Positions 18,289-26,609 of a stretch of DNA of 64,000 nucleotides are shown one piece after another. The stretch comes from Venatoribacter pacificus (GTDB lineage: Bacteria; Pseudomonadota; Gammaproteobacteria; Pseudomonadales; Oceanobacteraceae). The translations under genes were made by a program, and so were the position numbers. The DNA is taken from positions 310,001 to 374,000 of the forward strand of contig NZ_JAOANI010000019.1 of NCBI RefSeq assembly GCF_025318105.1, read 5' to 3'. Numbering within the stretch: position 1 is the first letter of the stretch; the number at the start of each line of letters is the position of its first letter. The notes under the pieces were generated by a model that was not told where the DNA came from, did not search any database, and worked only from the letters and a program-made list of their open reading frames with translations.

Positions 18289-19522
18289 CGTAACGGCGAA
18301 ATAACAAGCTGCCGTTGGTTCCGCCAAAGCCAAAGGAGTTGGAGATGGCGGCGCGGATGGGCATGTTGCGCGCTTTATGCGGCACATAGTCCAGATCACA
18401 GCCGTCAGCAGGATTGTCGAGGTTGATGGTCGGGGGGGCGATGCCGTCACGTACGGCCAATACCGTAATCAGTGCTTCCAGCGCACCGGCAGCACCGAGC
18501 AGATGCCCGGTCATGGACTTGGTGGAAGAGACCGCCACCTGAGCAGCATGACTGCCAAACAGATCTTTAATGGCCTGAGTCTCCGCGATGTCGCCAACCA
18601 GGGTCGAGGTGCCATGGGCATTGATGTAATCAATATCCTGCGGCTGCAGACCGGCATCGTTGATGGCGTTGGCCATTGCCATGCGCGCGCCTTCGCCATT
18701 TTCCGGTGGACTGGTGATGTGATGGGCGTCATCACTCATGCCAAGGCCACTGAGTTCGGCATAGATAGTAGCGCCACGGGCTTGCGCGTGTTCGAGCGAT
18801 TCCAGTACCAATACTGCTGCGCCATCACCGAGCACAAAACCATCGCGGTCTTTATCCCATGGGCGACTGGCTTTTTGCGGCTCGTCATTGCGGGTACTCA
18901 TTGCGCGCGCAGCGGCAAAACCGGCGACACCAAGAGGCGACGATGCCATCTCGGACCCGCCGGCAATCATGACATCGGCATCGCCATAGGCAATGGTGCG
19001 CGCCGCATAGCCGATATTGTGCGTGCCCGTTGTGCAGGCGGTGGTGATGGCAAAATTAGGCCCGCGCAACTTATGGCGGATGGCGATATTGCCCGAGGCC
19101 ATGTTGATCACGGCTGCGGGTACCAGAAAAGGTGACACGCGGCGCGGGCCGCTGTTCTGCAGTTGCTGATAATTCTGCTCTATTGTGGTGATACCACCAA
19201 TGCCTGAGCCAACCGCTACGCCGACGCGATCACGATTTAACGTTTCAGGAAACCCGGCATCGGTAATGGCCTGCTCGGCGGCCACCATGGCGTACTGCAG
19301 AAACAAATCCATTTTGCGCGCGTCTTTTTCACTCATGACGCAGGTTACGTCAAAGTCTTTCACCGCGCCGCCAATACGGGTGGCGTAGCCCTCGGTATCA
19401 AAATGCTCAATCAGGCCAATACCACTGACGCCCGCGCAGACTGCACGCCAGGTGTCTGCCACGTTCAGACCGAGCGGATTGACGCTGCCCAACCCTGTTA
19501 TTACTACACGTCGCTTCGTCAT
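18281..19522 (-). CDS. fabF: 3-oxoacyl-ACP synthase II
   Basis: 413 aa from MTKRRVVITGLG. It elongates acyl-ACP with malonyl-ACP. The catalytic triad Cys-His-His is visible: Cys163 in TACTTGTHN, His in NAHGTST and His in SMTGHLLGAAGA, with the C-terminal FGFGGTNGSLLF loop. It follows acpP after a gap of about 105 bases that holds a hairpin terminator, so expression past acpP is probably reduced. Its own stop overlaps pabC. Confidence 0.95.
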   Translation of the reverse strand: MTKRRVVITGLGSVNPLGLNVADTWRAVCAGVSGIGLIEHFDTEGYATRIGGAVKDFDVTCVMSEKDARKMDLFLQYAMVAAEQAITDAGFPETLNRDRVGVAVGSGIGGITTIEQNYQQLQNSGPRRVSPFLVPAAVINMASGNIAIRHKLRGPNFAITTACTTGTHNIGYAARTIAYGDADVMIAGGSEMASSPLGVAGFAAARAMSTRNDEPQKASRPWDKDRDGFVLGDGAAVLVLESLEHAQARGATIYAELSGLGMSDDAHHITSPPENGEGARMAMANAINDAGLQPQDIDYINAHGTSTLVGDIAETQAIKDLFGSHAAQVAVSSTKSMTGHLLGAAGALEALITVLAVRDGIAPPTINLDNPADGCDLDYVPHKARNMPIRAAISNSFGFGGTNGSLLFRRYDA

Positions 19523-19581
19523 ATTCCGTCTTTCATCCCTATCGTCGCAAATACGGTGCAAATATGGTCACAAAACAGGCA

Positions 19582-19613
19582 TAAAAAAAGCCGCGTCAGA
19601 AGAGGCGGCTTTC
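19582..19613 (-). terminator. Terminator/attenuator after acpP
   Basis: On the minus strand, AAAGCCGC and GCGGCTTT pair around a short loop, followed by a run of seven T. It lies between acpP and fabF inside the gene block. It probably lets the abundant acpP transcript end here while some polymerases read on into fabF. Confidence 0.85.
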
Positions 19614-19626
19614 AGACTCGCAAATC

Positions 19627-19860
19627 TTACAGATTGGCGATGATGTAGTCGATGGCTTCCTGGACGGTGGTCAGCTTCTCAGCATCTTCGTCCGGAATTT
19701 CGGTTTCGAACTCTTCTTCAAGAGCCATTACCAGCTCTACAGTATCCAGAGAATCCGCGCCCAGATCATCAACGAAAGAGGACGAAGCCTTAACGTCTTC
19801 TTCTTTAACGCCCAGTTGTTCACATACGATTTTCTTTACGCGTTCTTCAATGTTGCTCAT
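19627..19860 (-). CDS. acpP: Acyl carrier protein
   Basis: 77 aa, strongly acidic. It carries growing acyl chains on a phosphopantetheine arm attached to Ser37 in DDLGADSLDTVELVMALE. It lies between fabG and fabF as in most gammaproteobacteria, with a terminator directly after it. Confidence 0.98.
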   Translation of the reverse strand: MSNIEERVKKIVCEQLGVKEEDVKASSSFVDDLGADSLDTVELVMALEEEFETEIPDEDAEKLTTVQEAIDYIIANL

Positions 19861-19904
19861 GGTTTTTTCCTACCGTTTCAAGTTTCCTGGTGGTCTTAAT
19901 GACC

Positions 19905-20645
19905 TCAGCCCATGTTCATGCCGCCATTCACATGAATGGTCTGGCCTGTAATGTATTTCGCGTCGTTTCCGGCCAGAAAAGCAACCGCACCTGCGATTTC
20001 TTCTACCTGTCCGAAGCGCTTGCCTGGAATGGTGGCTAGGATCGCCTCTTTTTGCGTTTCAGGCAAGATTTCCGTCATATCTGTTTGAATAAATCCCGGC
20101 GCGACACAATTCACCGTGATATTCCGGCTGGCAATTTCCTGCGCCAGAGAGCGGCTGAAACCTTCCAGGCCCGCTTTCGCGGCGGCGTAGTTTGCCTGCC
20201 CGCCATTACCGGTCGTGCCGATAATGGAACTGATATTAATAATGGCGCCAGCCTTCTGCTTCAGCATCGGCTTAACCATGGATTTGCACACGCGAAATAC
20301 GCCGGTGAGGTTGGTGTTGATCACCTCATCCCACTCGTCATCTGACATGCGCAGAAACAGGTTGTCGCGCGTGATTCCGGCATTATTCACCACAACCCGT
20401 GGCGTGCCGTAAGTCTGCAGAAAATCTTTCAGGGCGCCGTCTGTTTGCGCCGCGTCGGCAATGTTCAGTACCAGTGCATCGTTATCGCCGTCGATCTGCT
20501 TAAGCGCTTCACGAACCGAAGCGGCTCCGGATTCGCTGGTGGCCGTGCCGATAACCCGGTAGCCATCACGTGCCAGACGCTCTGCAATCGCACGGCCAAT
20601 ACCGCGGGAAGCGCCGGTCACCAGGGCGAGTAATTTTTCACTCAT
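19905..20645 (-). CDS. fabG: 3-oxoacyl-ACP reductase
   Basis: 246 aa short-chain dehydrogenase that reduces 3-oxoacyl-ACP with NADPH. The cofactor loop is TGASRGIGRAI, followed by NNAGITRDNLFLRM; the catalytic residues are Ser140, Tyr153 and Lys157 (NISSIIG, NYAAAKAG). The C-terminal TGQTIHVNGGMNM is the classic FabG ending. It lies two bases downstream of the fabD stop codon. Confidence 0.96.
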   Translation of the reverse strand: MSEKLLALVTGASRGIGRAIAERLARDGYRVIGTATSESGAASVREALKQIDGDNDALVLNIADAAQTDGALKDFLQTYGTPRVVVNNAGITRDNLFLRMSDDEWDEVINTNLTGVFRVCKSMVKPMLKQKAGAIINISSIIGTTGNGGQANYAAAKAGLEGFSRSLAQEIASRNITVNCVAPGFIQTDMTEILPETQKEAILATIPGKRFGQVEEIAGAVAFLAGNDAKYITGQTIHVNGGMNMG

Positions 20646-20647
20646 AT

Positions 20648-21586
20648 TCAGGATCCTTGAATAAAGGCAATGGTTGCCTGTAAGGAAGTGGCATCCCCCG
20701 TATTATGGGTTGCCAGGGTTTTATCGATGCGTTTATTCAGGCCGCTGAGCACTTTGCCCGGACCGAATTCAATCGCATTATCGGCGCGTCCGCGACAGGC
20801 TTGCACGGCACCGGTCCAGTTAACCGGGCTGTACAACTGCGCCAGCAGGCGCGATGGAATTTCTGCCAGAGTTGCCACCGCATTATCAACGTTGTGATAC
20901 ACCGGGAATGCCGGTGCACGAAAGGAAACCGCATTCAGTGCTTCGCCAAATTCTTCGGCTGCGGCTTTCATCAGGCTGGAATGAAACGGACCGCTGACCG
21001 CCAATGGCAGTGCACGCTTGGCGCCTGCAGCCTTGGCCAGCTCAATGGCTTTTTCCACGCCACTCATGGCACCGGCAATAACGATCTGGCCAGGTGCATT
21101 AAAATTCGCCGGCTCAACCACACCGGCAGCAGAGGCTTCAGCACACACGGCGCGGATCTGATCTTCTTCCAGACCCAGTATGGCGGCCATACCACCCTGT
21201 CCCGCCGGTACAGCCGCTTCCATCAGTTCACCACGCTTTTTCACCAGACGCACGGCATCGGCGAAGTCGATGGCATCAGCCGCAACCAGTGCGGAATATT
21301 CACCCAGAGAGTGTCCGGCACCCGCTACAACATTCAGCGCCGGACAGGCTTCCTTCAGTACACGCCATAAAGCAACGCTGGCCGTCAGTAATGCTGGCTG
21401 AGTGTTATAGGTCTGATTCAGTGTTTCTGCCGGACCGTCCTGACACATAGCCCAGAGATCAAGATGGATGGATTCAGACGCTTCTGCAAAGGTGCTCTGA
21501 ATCTGAGGATATTCGGCCGCCAGATCCGCCAGCATACCAACCTGCTGCGCGCCCTGACCGGGGAAGAATGCAATTACATCGGTCAT
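20648..21586 (-). CDS. fabD: Malonyl-CoA:ACP transacylase
   Basis: 312 aa from MTDVIAFFPGQGAQ. It transfers malonyl from CoA to ACP. The nucleophile is Ser93 in GHSLGEYSAL; the substrate Arg lies after AAIL in the expected region, and the catalytic His is in GPFHSSLM. An in-frame upstream Met exists 10 codons earlier but lacks homology. In E. coli, fabH sits between plsX and fabD; here that position is only a 177-base gap. Confidence 0.95.
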   Translation of the reverse strand: MTDVIAFFPGQGAQQVGMLADLAAEYPQIQSTFAEASESIHLDLWAMCQDGPAETLNQTYNTQPALLTASVALWRVLKEACPALNVVAGAGHSLGEYSALVAADAIDFADAVRLVKKRGELMEAAVPAGQGGMAAILGLEEDQIRAVCAEASAAGVVEPANFNAPGQIVIAGAMSGVEKAIELAKAAGAKRALPLAVSGPFHSSLMKAAAEEFGEALNAVSFRAPAFPVYHNVDNAVATLAEIPSRLLAQLYSPVNWTGAVQACRGRADNAIEFGPGKVLSGLNKRIDKTLATHNTGDATSLQATIAFIQGS

Positions 21587-21694
21587 CACTTGCCCTGTAT
21601 TCACGGTAAAAATCACTGTTGTACGAATTCTGAATAACGTTTCTGAATACGCGCTATCAATTGCGTTCCAACATCAGTGCCGAAAGCCGGACAC

Positions 21695-21723
21695 ATAATA
21701 TGGAGAGCAATTGTTACAATAAA
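21695..21723 (-). promoter_or_regulatory. Possible promoter for fabD-fabG-acpP
   Basis: Read on the minus strand, TTTATT (21718-21723) and TATTAT (21695-21700) are separated by 17 bases in the AT-rich gap between plsX and fabD. The spacing is ideal and the -10 match is good, but the -35 match is weak. Confidence 0.4.
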
Positions 21724-21763
21724 TAGTTAACAATGCACAATATTATTGAATCAGATTCACCGG

Positions 21764-22768
21764 TCAGTGATTTTGCAGACGATTAAGCTCCGCCAGCAGG
21801 CGGGGTTTGTCGAAACGCTCGACTTTTTGCAGCAGGTATTCCAATGCGTGACGATAAGCGCGTTCATTGGATTTGCCGTGGGTTTTGACCACCACGCCAT
21901 CCAGACCCAGCAGCAAAGCGCCACCATGACGGGCCGGTGATATGCGCCGCTCGATACGGGCAATCGCCGGCGCCCAAAGGAATGACAGCCAGCGCAAAAA
22001 CCAGGTATTGCGAAATTCACTGTGCAGCTGCTCACTCAGCCATTCAGACAATCCTTCGCTGGCTTTCAGGGCGATATTACCAGCAAAGCCGTCGGTAATC
22101 AGAACATCCAGCTCGCCACGATAGAGATCGTCGCCTTCATAAAAGCCAACATAGTAATCCGGCATGATGCGTTGCAGCTGCTCCGCGGCCTGACGGACAT
22201 TATCAGTCCCCTTGGTCGACTCACGCCCCACATTCAGCAAGCCAAGGCGTGGCGCCGCAGCGCACTGAACTTTGCTCCAGGCGGCACCAATGCAGGCAAA
22301 CTGCACTAACTGATCGGCACTGACACCCAAATTGGCACCCAGATCAAGCATAAGCAGTGGTTTTTGGCGGGTAGGCAGAAGCGTAGCCAATGCCGGACGA
22401 TCCATGCCGGGCAGCGTACCCAGTAAGTGCCGGGCAAGCACCATTAATGCCCCGGTATTGCCGACAGAAAGAATACCCTGCGCCCGCCCTTGCTGATGCT
22501 CACGCAAGACTGCCGCCATGGTGGACTTTAATCCCTGGCGCAACATTTGCGCGGGCTTGTCCTGCATGGATATCTGGGTTTCACAAGGAAGAATGCGTAC
22601 CCGCGATTTGCGGGAAGCAAAGAACGACTCCGCTTCGTCAGCGAAGTCCTGAGTCACCGCCACAATCAGATGAACATCCGGGCGCGACTTAAGGAATTTT
22701 TTGCAGGCCTGAAACGCAACGCGGGGACCTAAGTCCCCGCCCATTACATCTACCGCAACGGTAAACAT
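21764..22768 (-). CDS. plsX: Phosphate acyltransferase PlsX
   Basis: 334 aa from MFTVAVDVMGGDLGP. It makes acyl-phosphate from acyl-ACP for phospholipid synthesis. The N-terminal AVDVMGGD loop, SVGNTGALMVLA, LLMLDLGAN and DGFAGNIALKASEG are family signatures. It begins one base after the rpmF stop, the usual rpmF-plsX pairing. Confidence 0.95.
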   Translation of the reverse strand: MFTVAVDVMGGDLGPRVAFQACKKFLKSRPDVHLIVAVTQDFADEAESFFASRKSRVRILPCETQISMQDKPAQMLRQGLKSTMAAVLREHQQGRAQGILSVGNTGALMVLARHLLGTLPGMDRPALATLLPTRQKPLLMLDLGANLGVSADQLVQFACIGAAWSKVQCAAAPRLGLLNVGRESTKGTDNVRQAAEQLQRIMPDYYVGFYEGDDLYRGELDVLITDGFAGNIALKASEGLSEWLSEQLHSEFRNTWFLRWLSFLWAPAIARIERRISPARHGGALLLGLDGVVVKTHGKSNERAYRHALEYLLQKVERFDKPRLLAELNRLQNH

Positions 22769-22769
22769 A

Positions 22770-22955
22770 TTAGTTGTTGCCAGTCTCCACGACTTTTTTG
22801 CCACGGTAGAAACCGTCAGCGCTTACGTGGTGACGACGGTGAGTTTCACCGGTAGTCGGATCGGTAGACAGTGCCACTGCTGCAGTGTCCAGAGCATCGT
22901 GTGAACGACGCATACCACGTTTGGAACGAGTTACTTTGTTTTGCTGAACCGCCAT
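22770..22955 (-). CDS. rpmF: Ribosomal protein L32
   Basis: 61 aa, basic, beginning MAVQQNKVTRSKRGMRRSHD, the bacterial L32 signature. The C-terminus has HRRHHVSADGFYRGKKV. It is the zinc-free form: no Cys pair is present. It sits between yceD and plsX as in most proteobacteria. Confidence 0.98.
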   Translation of the reverse strand: MAVQQNKVTRSKRGMRRSHDALDTAAVALSTDPTTGETHRRHHVSADGFYRGKKVVETGNN

Positions 22956-22975
22956 TTTAGGCTCCTAACTATTCG

Positions 22976-23512
22976 CTATTTCTGTTTGAGCTTAGCTAAA
23001 ACGTCAAACGGATTGGGTCGTTTGTCGTCTGAATCTGTTGTTTCCGGCTTTGACCCAGGTTGCTTAAACTGACAATCGCCTTCCGGGTGTGTTGGAAACA
23101 TGGGCAGTGCTAACAGCACTTCATCTTCCATCACAGACCACAGATCCAGTTGACCATTTTCATCAACTTCGACCGGCTCAAACCGTTTCGGTAATTGCTT
23201 GGCCTGATCATCATCAAATACAAGTCCCAGCTGAAAGCTGCTTTCTACGGGAATGGTGACATTCCCAAGACAGCGCTGACAGATCATGACAACACTTGTA
23301 TTACAGCTACCCTGCAGTAACCGGTGCTTTTCCTGATCACGCTCAAAACGAATTTCGCAATGAACAGGAGCAACGCAGTCTTCGACTGCCTCACTAAGCC
23401 TGGTTAGCTGTTTGCTGTCGATATCCGCATTAAATTGCTGACTGACCGTCACCAATTTAATCGCATCAACACGCTTGGGAAGCTGAGCCTCTGCCATAGT
23501 GCGCGACATCAT
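22976..23512 (-). CDS. yceD: YceD/DUF177 protein (23S rRNA accumulation factor)
   Basis: 178 aa if started at the first ATG of an ATGATG pair (23512). A GAGGAG lies 12 bases upstream; a TTG in the same frame at 23536 and an ATG at 23497 are other options. The DUF177 core shows CQRCLGNVTIPVESSFQLGLV with a Cys-x-x-Cys pair, and a later acidic LWSVMEDEVLLALPMFPTHPEGDC. YceD is needed for normal 23S rRNA levels and is nearly always co-transcribed with rpmF, as here. Confidence 0.9.
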   Translation of the reverse strand: MMSRTMAEAQLPKRVDAIKLVTVSQQFNADIDSKQLTRLSEAVEDCVAPVHCEIRFERDQEKHRLLQGSCNTSVVMICQRCLGNVTIPVESSFQLGLVFDDDQAKQLPKRFEPVEVDENGQLDLWSVMEDEVLLALPMFPTHPEGDCQFKQPGSKPETTDSDDKRPNPFDVLAKLKQK

Positions 23513-23542
23513 AGGTACGCAAAGCTCCTCTGTCAAAATTAT

Positions 23543-24541
23543 TTAACGCAGACTCAGTGTCTGCTCAGTCAGCAGCGTAGCGAAGCCACGCCCCATGCTT
23601 GCGCCAAAACGCTTAACCAGTTCATCCCATGGGCTTGGCTGGTAAGTGAAGTTCACCAACTCTTCTGTATTGAGCTTGTCGCGGGCAATCTGGCTACTGG
23701 ATGCCAGGCCGTCAATCAGACCCAGATCAAGGGCTTGTTCGCCCGACCACACCAGTCCGGAAAACAAATTCGGATCTTCCTTCAGGCGATCACCGCGTCC
23801 TTTTTTAACCTGTTCAATGAACTGGTTATGGGTAACCTTCAGAACGCTCTGCCAGAAGGCTTTCTCTTCAGCATTTTCCGGCAGGAACGGATCAAGGAAG
23901 CCTTTGTGCTCACCCGACGTATACTGGCGACGCTCGATGCCGAATTTATCCATCGCTTTAACAAAACCAAAACCAGAACCCACAACGCCGATGGAGCCGA
24001 CAAGGCTCGCTTTGTCGGCATAGATTTCATCCGCTGCCGCTGCGATGTAGTACGCACCGGAGGCGCCCAGATCCATAATGACCGCATAAACCGGGAAGTC
24101 AGGACGGATTTCTTTCAGGCGCTTAATTTCGTCATAAACATAACCCGCCTGAACCGGGCTGCCACCAGGGCTATTGATGCGCAGAATAACTCCCAGAGCC
24201 TTCTCATCATCAAAAGCATCACGCAGCGCACCGATCAGTGCATCTGCACTGGCATCCTGATCAGCCGCAATCACACCGTTCACTTCGATCACAGCCGCGT
24301 AATTATCTTCCGGCAGCATGTCTGCGCCATGCTCACCCGGCATGCGCAGCAACCAGACAATGGCAAACAGGTAAATAAAGGTGAGCGATTTAAAAAAGAT
24401 CCCCCAGCGACGGGCGCGCTTCTGCTCGCCCTGCATATCCATAAGAACCTTCTCGATCAGCTTCCATTCTTTGCTGTTGTCTTCCGGGCGCGCAGGCTGC
24501 GAAGTCAGCGGTGAACCCTGATTGATATTTTCGTTATCCAT
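23543..24541 (-). CDS. sppA: Signal peptide peptidase SppA, 36-kDa type (S49)
   Basis: 332 aa, with one membrane helix at residues 46-66 and a periplasmic serine protease domain. The nucleophile is Ser161 in DLGASGAYYIAAAADE, and Lys213 in SGEHKGFLDPF lies 52 residues on, the same distance as in the Ser-Lys dyad of B. subtilis SppA. RINSPGGSPVQAG forms the oxyanion region. It clears remnant signal peptides. It overlaps the HAD gene by eight bases. Confidence 0.92.
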   Translation of the reverse strand: MDNENINQGSPLTSQPARPEDNSKEWKLIEKVLMDMQGEQKRARRWGIFFKSLTFIYLFAIVWLLRMPGEHGADMLPEDNYAAVIEVNGVIAADQDASADALIGALRDAFDDEKALGVILRINSPGGSPVQAGYVYDEIKRLKEIRPDFPVYAVIMDLGASGAYYIAAAADEIYADKASLVGSIGVVGSGFGFVKAMDKFGIERRQYTSGEHKGFLDPFLPENAEEKAFWQSVLKVTHNQFIEQVKKGRGDRLKEDPNLFSGLVWSGEQALDLGLIDGLASSSQIARDKLNTEELVNFTYQPSPWDELVKRFGASMGRGFATLLTEQTLSLR

Positions 24542-25193
24542 TAATACGTATCCAGTCGTTAAGTTCGTGAATGCTATGGCAGATGGTCAGCGGACCACAA
24601 GCCAGCAATACATCATCATCATGAGCACCATGCCCCATCGCCACCGATGCCATGCCTGCAGCATTGGCCATATCGAGATCATACGTGGTATCACCCACCA
24701 TCAGTGCTTCATCTGGCGCAACATTTAGTTCGCTGAGCAATTCTTTTAGCATCAGCGGGTGCGGCTTGGAGCGGGTTTCATCGGCGCAACGGGTTGCGGC
24801 AAAGCGATGACCAATTTTCAGGTCGCGCAACATCCGGTCCAATCCGCGACGACTTTTACCCGTCGCGACCGCCAGCAAATAGCCCTGCTCAACAAGACCC
24901 GCCAAAAACTCCGGAGTTCCGGGGAAAAATCCCATCGCCACCTGGCTGTCGGCGACAAAGTAGCGTGCGTACACCTGAGTCATGGCTTGCAGCTGAGGTT
25001 CATCAATAACAGGCCAGACGGTGCGCAACGCTTCCGGTAAGCCAAGGCCGATAATATTCTGCACGGCGGCATCCGCAACCTTTGGCAAGCCCACCTCAGC
25101 CGCCGCCTGCTGCATGCTGTCAACAATGCGCTGGGTGGAATCGACCAGTGTGCCGTCCCAATCAAAAATAATCAGTTTAAAGCGCAAATTCAC
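24534..25193 (-). CDS. HAD-family phosphatase, phosphoglycolate phosphatase-like
   Basis: 219 aa with a GTG start (complement of 25191-25193) overlapping the rluC end by 17 bases. HAD motif I is FDWDGTLVDST with the nucleophile Asp; motif II is AVATGKSRRGLDRML; motif IV is MVGDTTYDLDMANAAGM. It has the helical cap of the Gph/PpaX group. The substrate is not certain: in Pseudomonas the gene in this position is a generic HAD hydrolase. Confidence 0.85.
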   Translation of the reverse strand: MNLRFKLIIFDWDGTLVDSTQRIVDSMQQAAAEVGLPKVADAAVQNIIGLGLPEALRTVWPVIDEPQLQAMTQVYARYFVADSQVAMGFFPGTPEFLAGLVEQGYLLAVATGKSRRGLDRMLRDLKIGHRFAATRCADETRSKPHPLMLKELLSELNVAPDEALMVGDTTYDLDMANAAGMASVAMGHGAHDDDVLLACGPLTICHSIHELNDWIRING

Positions 25194-26145
25194 ACCCCGC
25201 CTTCTTTAACATGCTGCTGAATTCTTTGTCTGGCAATGCACTGACCTGTAATCGCTCGCCGGTATCCGGATGGCGGAACGACAACTGCCAGGCATGCAAA
25301 AACAAGCGTTTAACCCCTTGCCGCTTATCAATTTCCTGCTGCGAACGATCGCAGTACTTCACATCCCCGGCAATGCTGCAGCCCTGATATTGGCAATGCA
25401 CGCGAATCTGGTGAGTCCGGCCGGTAATGGGCTCGGCTTCTATTAAGGAGTAATTAGCCCCCTGAGCTTTCAGTGCGGTTTTGGTCAGAGAGGTCTTCCC
25501 TTCCGGACTGACCATTACCATACGCTCACCCGACTGACGTTCGAAGCGCAGCAAGGGCTCGCGCACTTCCGTGATGGAGGCCGGCCACTGACCATGCACC
25601 ATGGCCAGATACTTTTTACTGATGCCCGACTTATTCGCCAGCATGCGCTGCAGGGCGGTCAGAACCGAGCGTTTCTTGGCAATCATGATAACGCCAGAGG
25701 TGTCGCGATCGAGACGATGAACCAGCTCCAGAAAACGATGATCCGGGCGCATTTTACGCAGCGCTTCAATAAGCCCCAGGCTGACTCCACTGCCGCCATG
25801 CACAGCCAGCCCATGAGGCTTGTTAACCACCAGAAGACCGTCATCTTCATGCAGAATGGCATTCTGCAGAATATCCTGCAGCAGCGGCGACACCTCCGGT
25901 GTCTCATCACGTTCGGCGATGCGCAATGGCGGCACACGTACCACGTCGCCAACGGCCAGTCGCGTATCCGCTTTCACTCTTCCTTTATTTACCCGCACTT
26001 CGCCTTTGCGGATGATGCGATACACCAGCGTTTTAGGGACGCCCTTCAGAACAGAAATAAGAAAATTATCGATACGCTGACCATCATTATCGGCGGTCAC
26101 CGTCAGCAGCGATACTTTACCGGTATCGATTTCGTGATTTGACAT
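25177..26145 (-). CDS. rluC: 23S rRNA pseudouridine synthase RluC
   Basis: 322 aa. It makes pseudouridines 955, 2504 and 2580 of 23S rRNA. An N-terminal S4 domain (VYRIIRKGEVRVNKGRVKADTR, read in parts) precedes the RluA-type catalytic core, with the Asp in VHRLDRDTSGVIMIAK and a later GRTHQIRVH. It is divergent from rne, the arrangement also found in E. coli. Confidence 0.94.
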   Translation of the reverse strand: MSNHEIDTGKVSLLTVTADNDGQRIDNFLISVLKGVPKTLVYRIIRKGEVRVNKGRVKADTRLAVGDVVRVPPLRIAERDETPEVSPLLQDILQNAILHEDDGLLVVNKPHGLAVHGGSGVSLGLIEALRKMRPDHRFLELVHRLDRDTSGVIMIAKKRSVLTALQRMLANKSGISKKYLAMVHGQWPASITEVREPLLRFERQSGERMVMVSPEGKTSLTKTALKAQGANYSLIEAEPITGRTHQIRVHCQYQGCSIAGDVKYCDRSQQEIDKRQGVKRLFLHAWQLSFRHPDTGERLQVSALPDKEFSSMLKKAGCEFAL

Positions 26146-26190
26146 AAATTCAGAGCAGCTCAGGCGGCGGATTTATTTGTGGTATGGCAT

Positions 26191-26219
26191 TTGCGGGGCG
26201 CAACCAATGTTGCTATATT
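26191..26219 (+). promoter_or_regulatory. Strong sigma-70 promoter for rne
   Basis: TTGCGG (26191-26196), a 17-base spacer and TATATT (26214-26219). Transcription would start near 26226, giving an rne leader of about 384 nt, close to the 361-nt leader of E. coli rne. Confidence 0.7.
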
Positions 26220-26225
26220 CGCCCA

Positions 26226-26609
26226 CGGCCCTGGTCGGCACAGAGAAAGCGTACAACCCAGCCGACGATCAAGATCAGCCGAAAGGCCAGGCCAAGCCGA
26301 TTAAGCGGCAGAGTATAAGGAAGAAGACATACTGTTAAAACTCTTCCTGACGAATAATTACGGCGAGCGCAGGCCCATGGCCGCCCGCCCAGTGAGATAA
26401 ACCACGCAGCGACCTGCGGGCAATCTCGCATTATCAAATTATGGACAGTGTTGGTGCACGACAAACCAGAGGCACCACTGCTAGACAGGTCAGGCGACCC
26501 GAAAACGGCGCTGACAACTGCTGCAAAGCACCCATAAATATTTTGGTAGTGGCCGGAATGATCCGGCATTGCCAGCCGGTACGTTGCCAGAACGAGCTTA
26601 ACGTACAGC
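26226..26609 (+). promoter_or_regulatory. Long 5' leader of rne, probable autoregulatory RNA
   Basis: No credible gene lies in the 464 bases between rluC and rne. The transcribed leader includes a 7-bp hairpin (AGGAAGA 26318-26324 with TCTTCCT 26342-26348) and further GC-rich segments. In E. coli, RNase E binds stem-loops in its own long leader to control rne mRNA decay. The comparable length and position here suggest the same arrangement; the specific hp2/hp3 folds are not verified. Confidence 0.5.

Noticed and set aside
23435..24514. 359-codon plus-strand frame opposite sppA
   Set aside because: Shadow of sppA, whose Ser-Lys dyad is intact.
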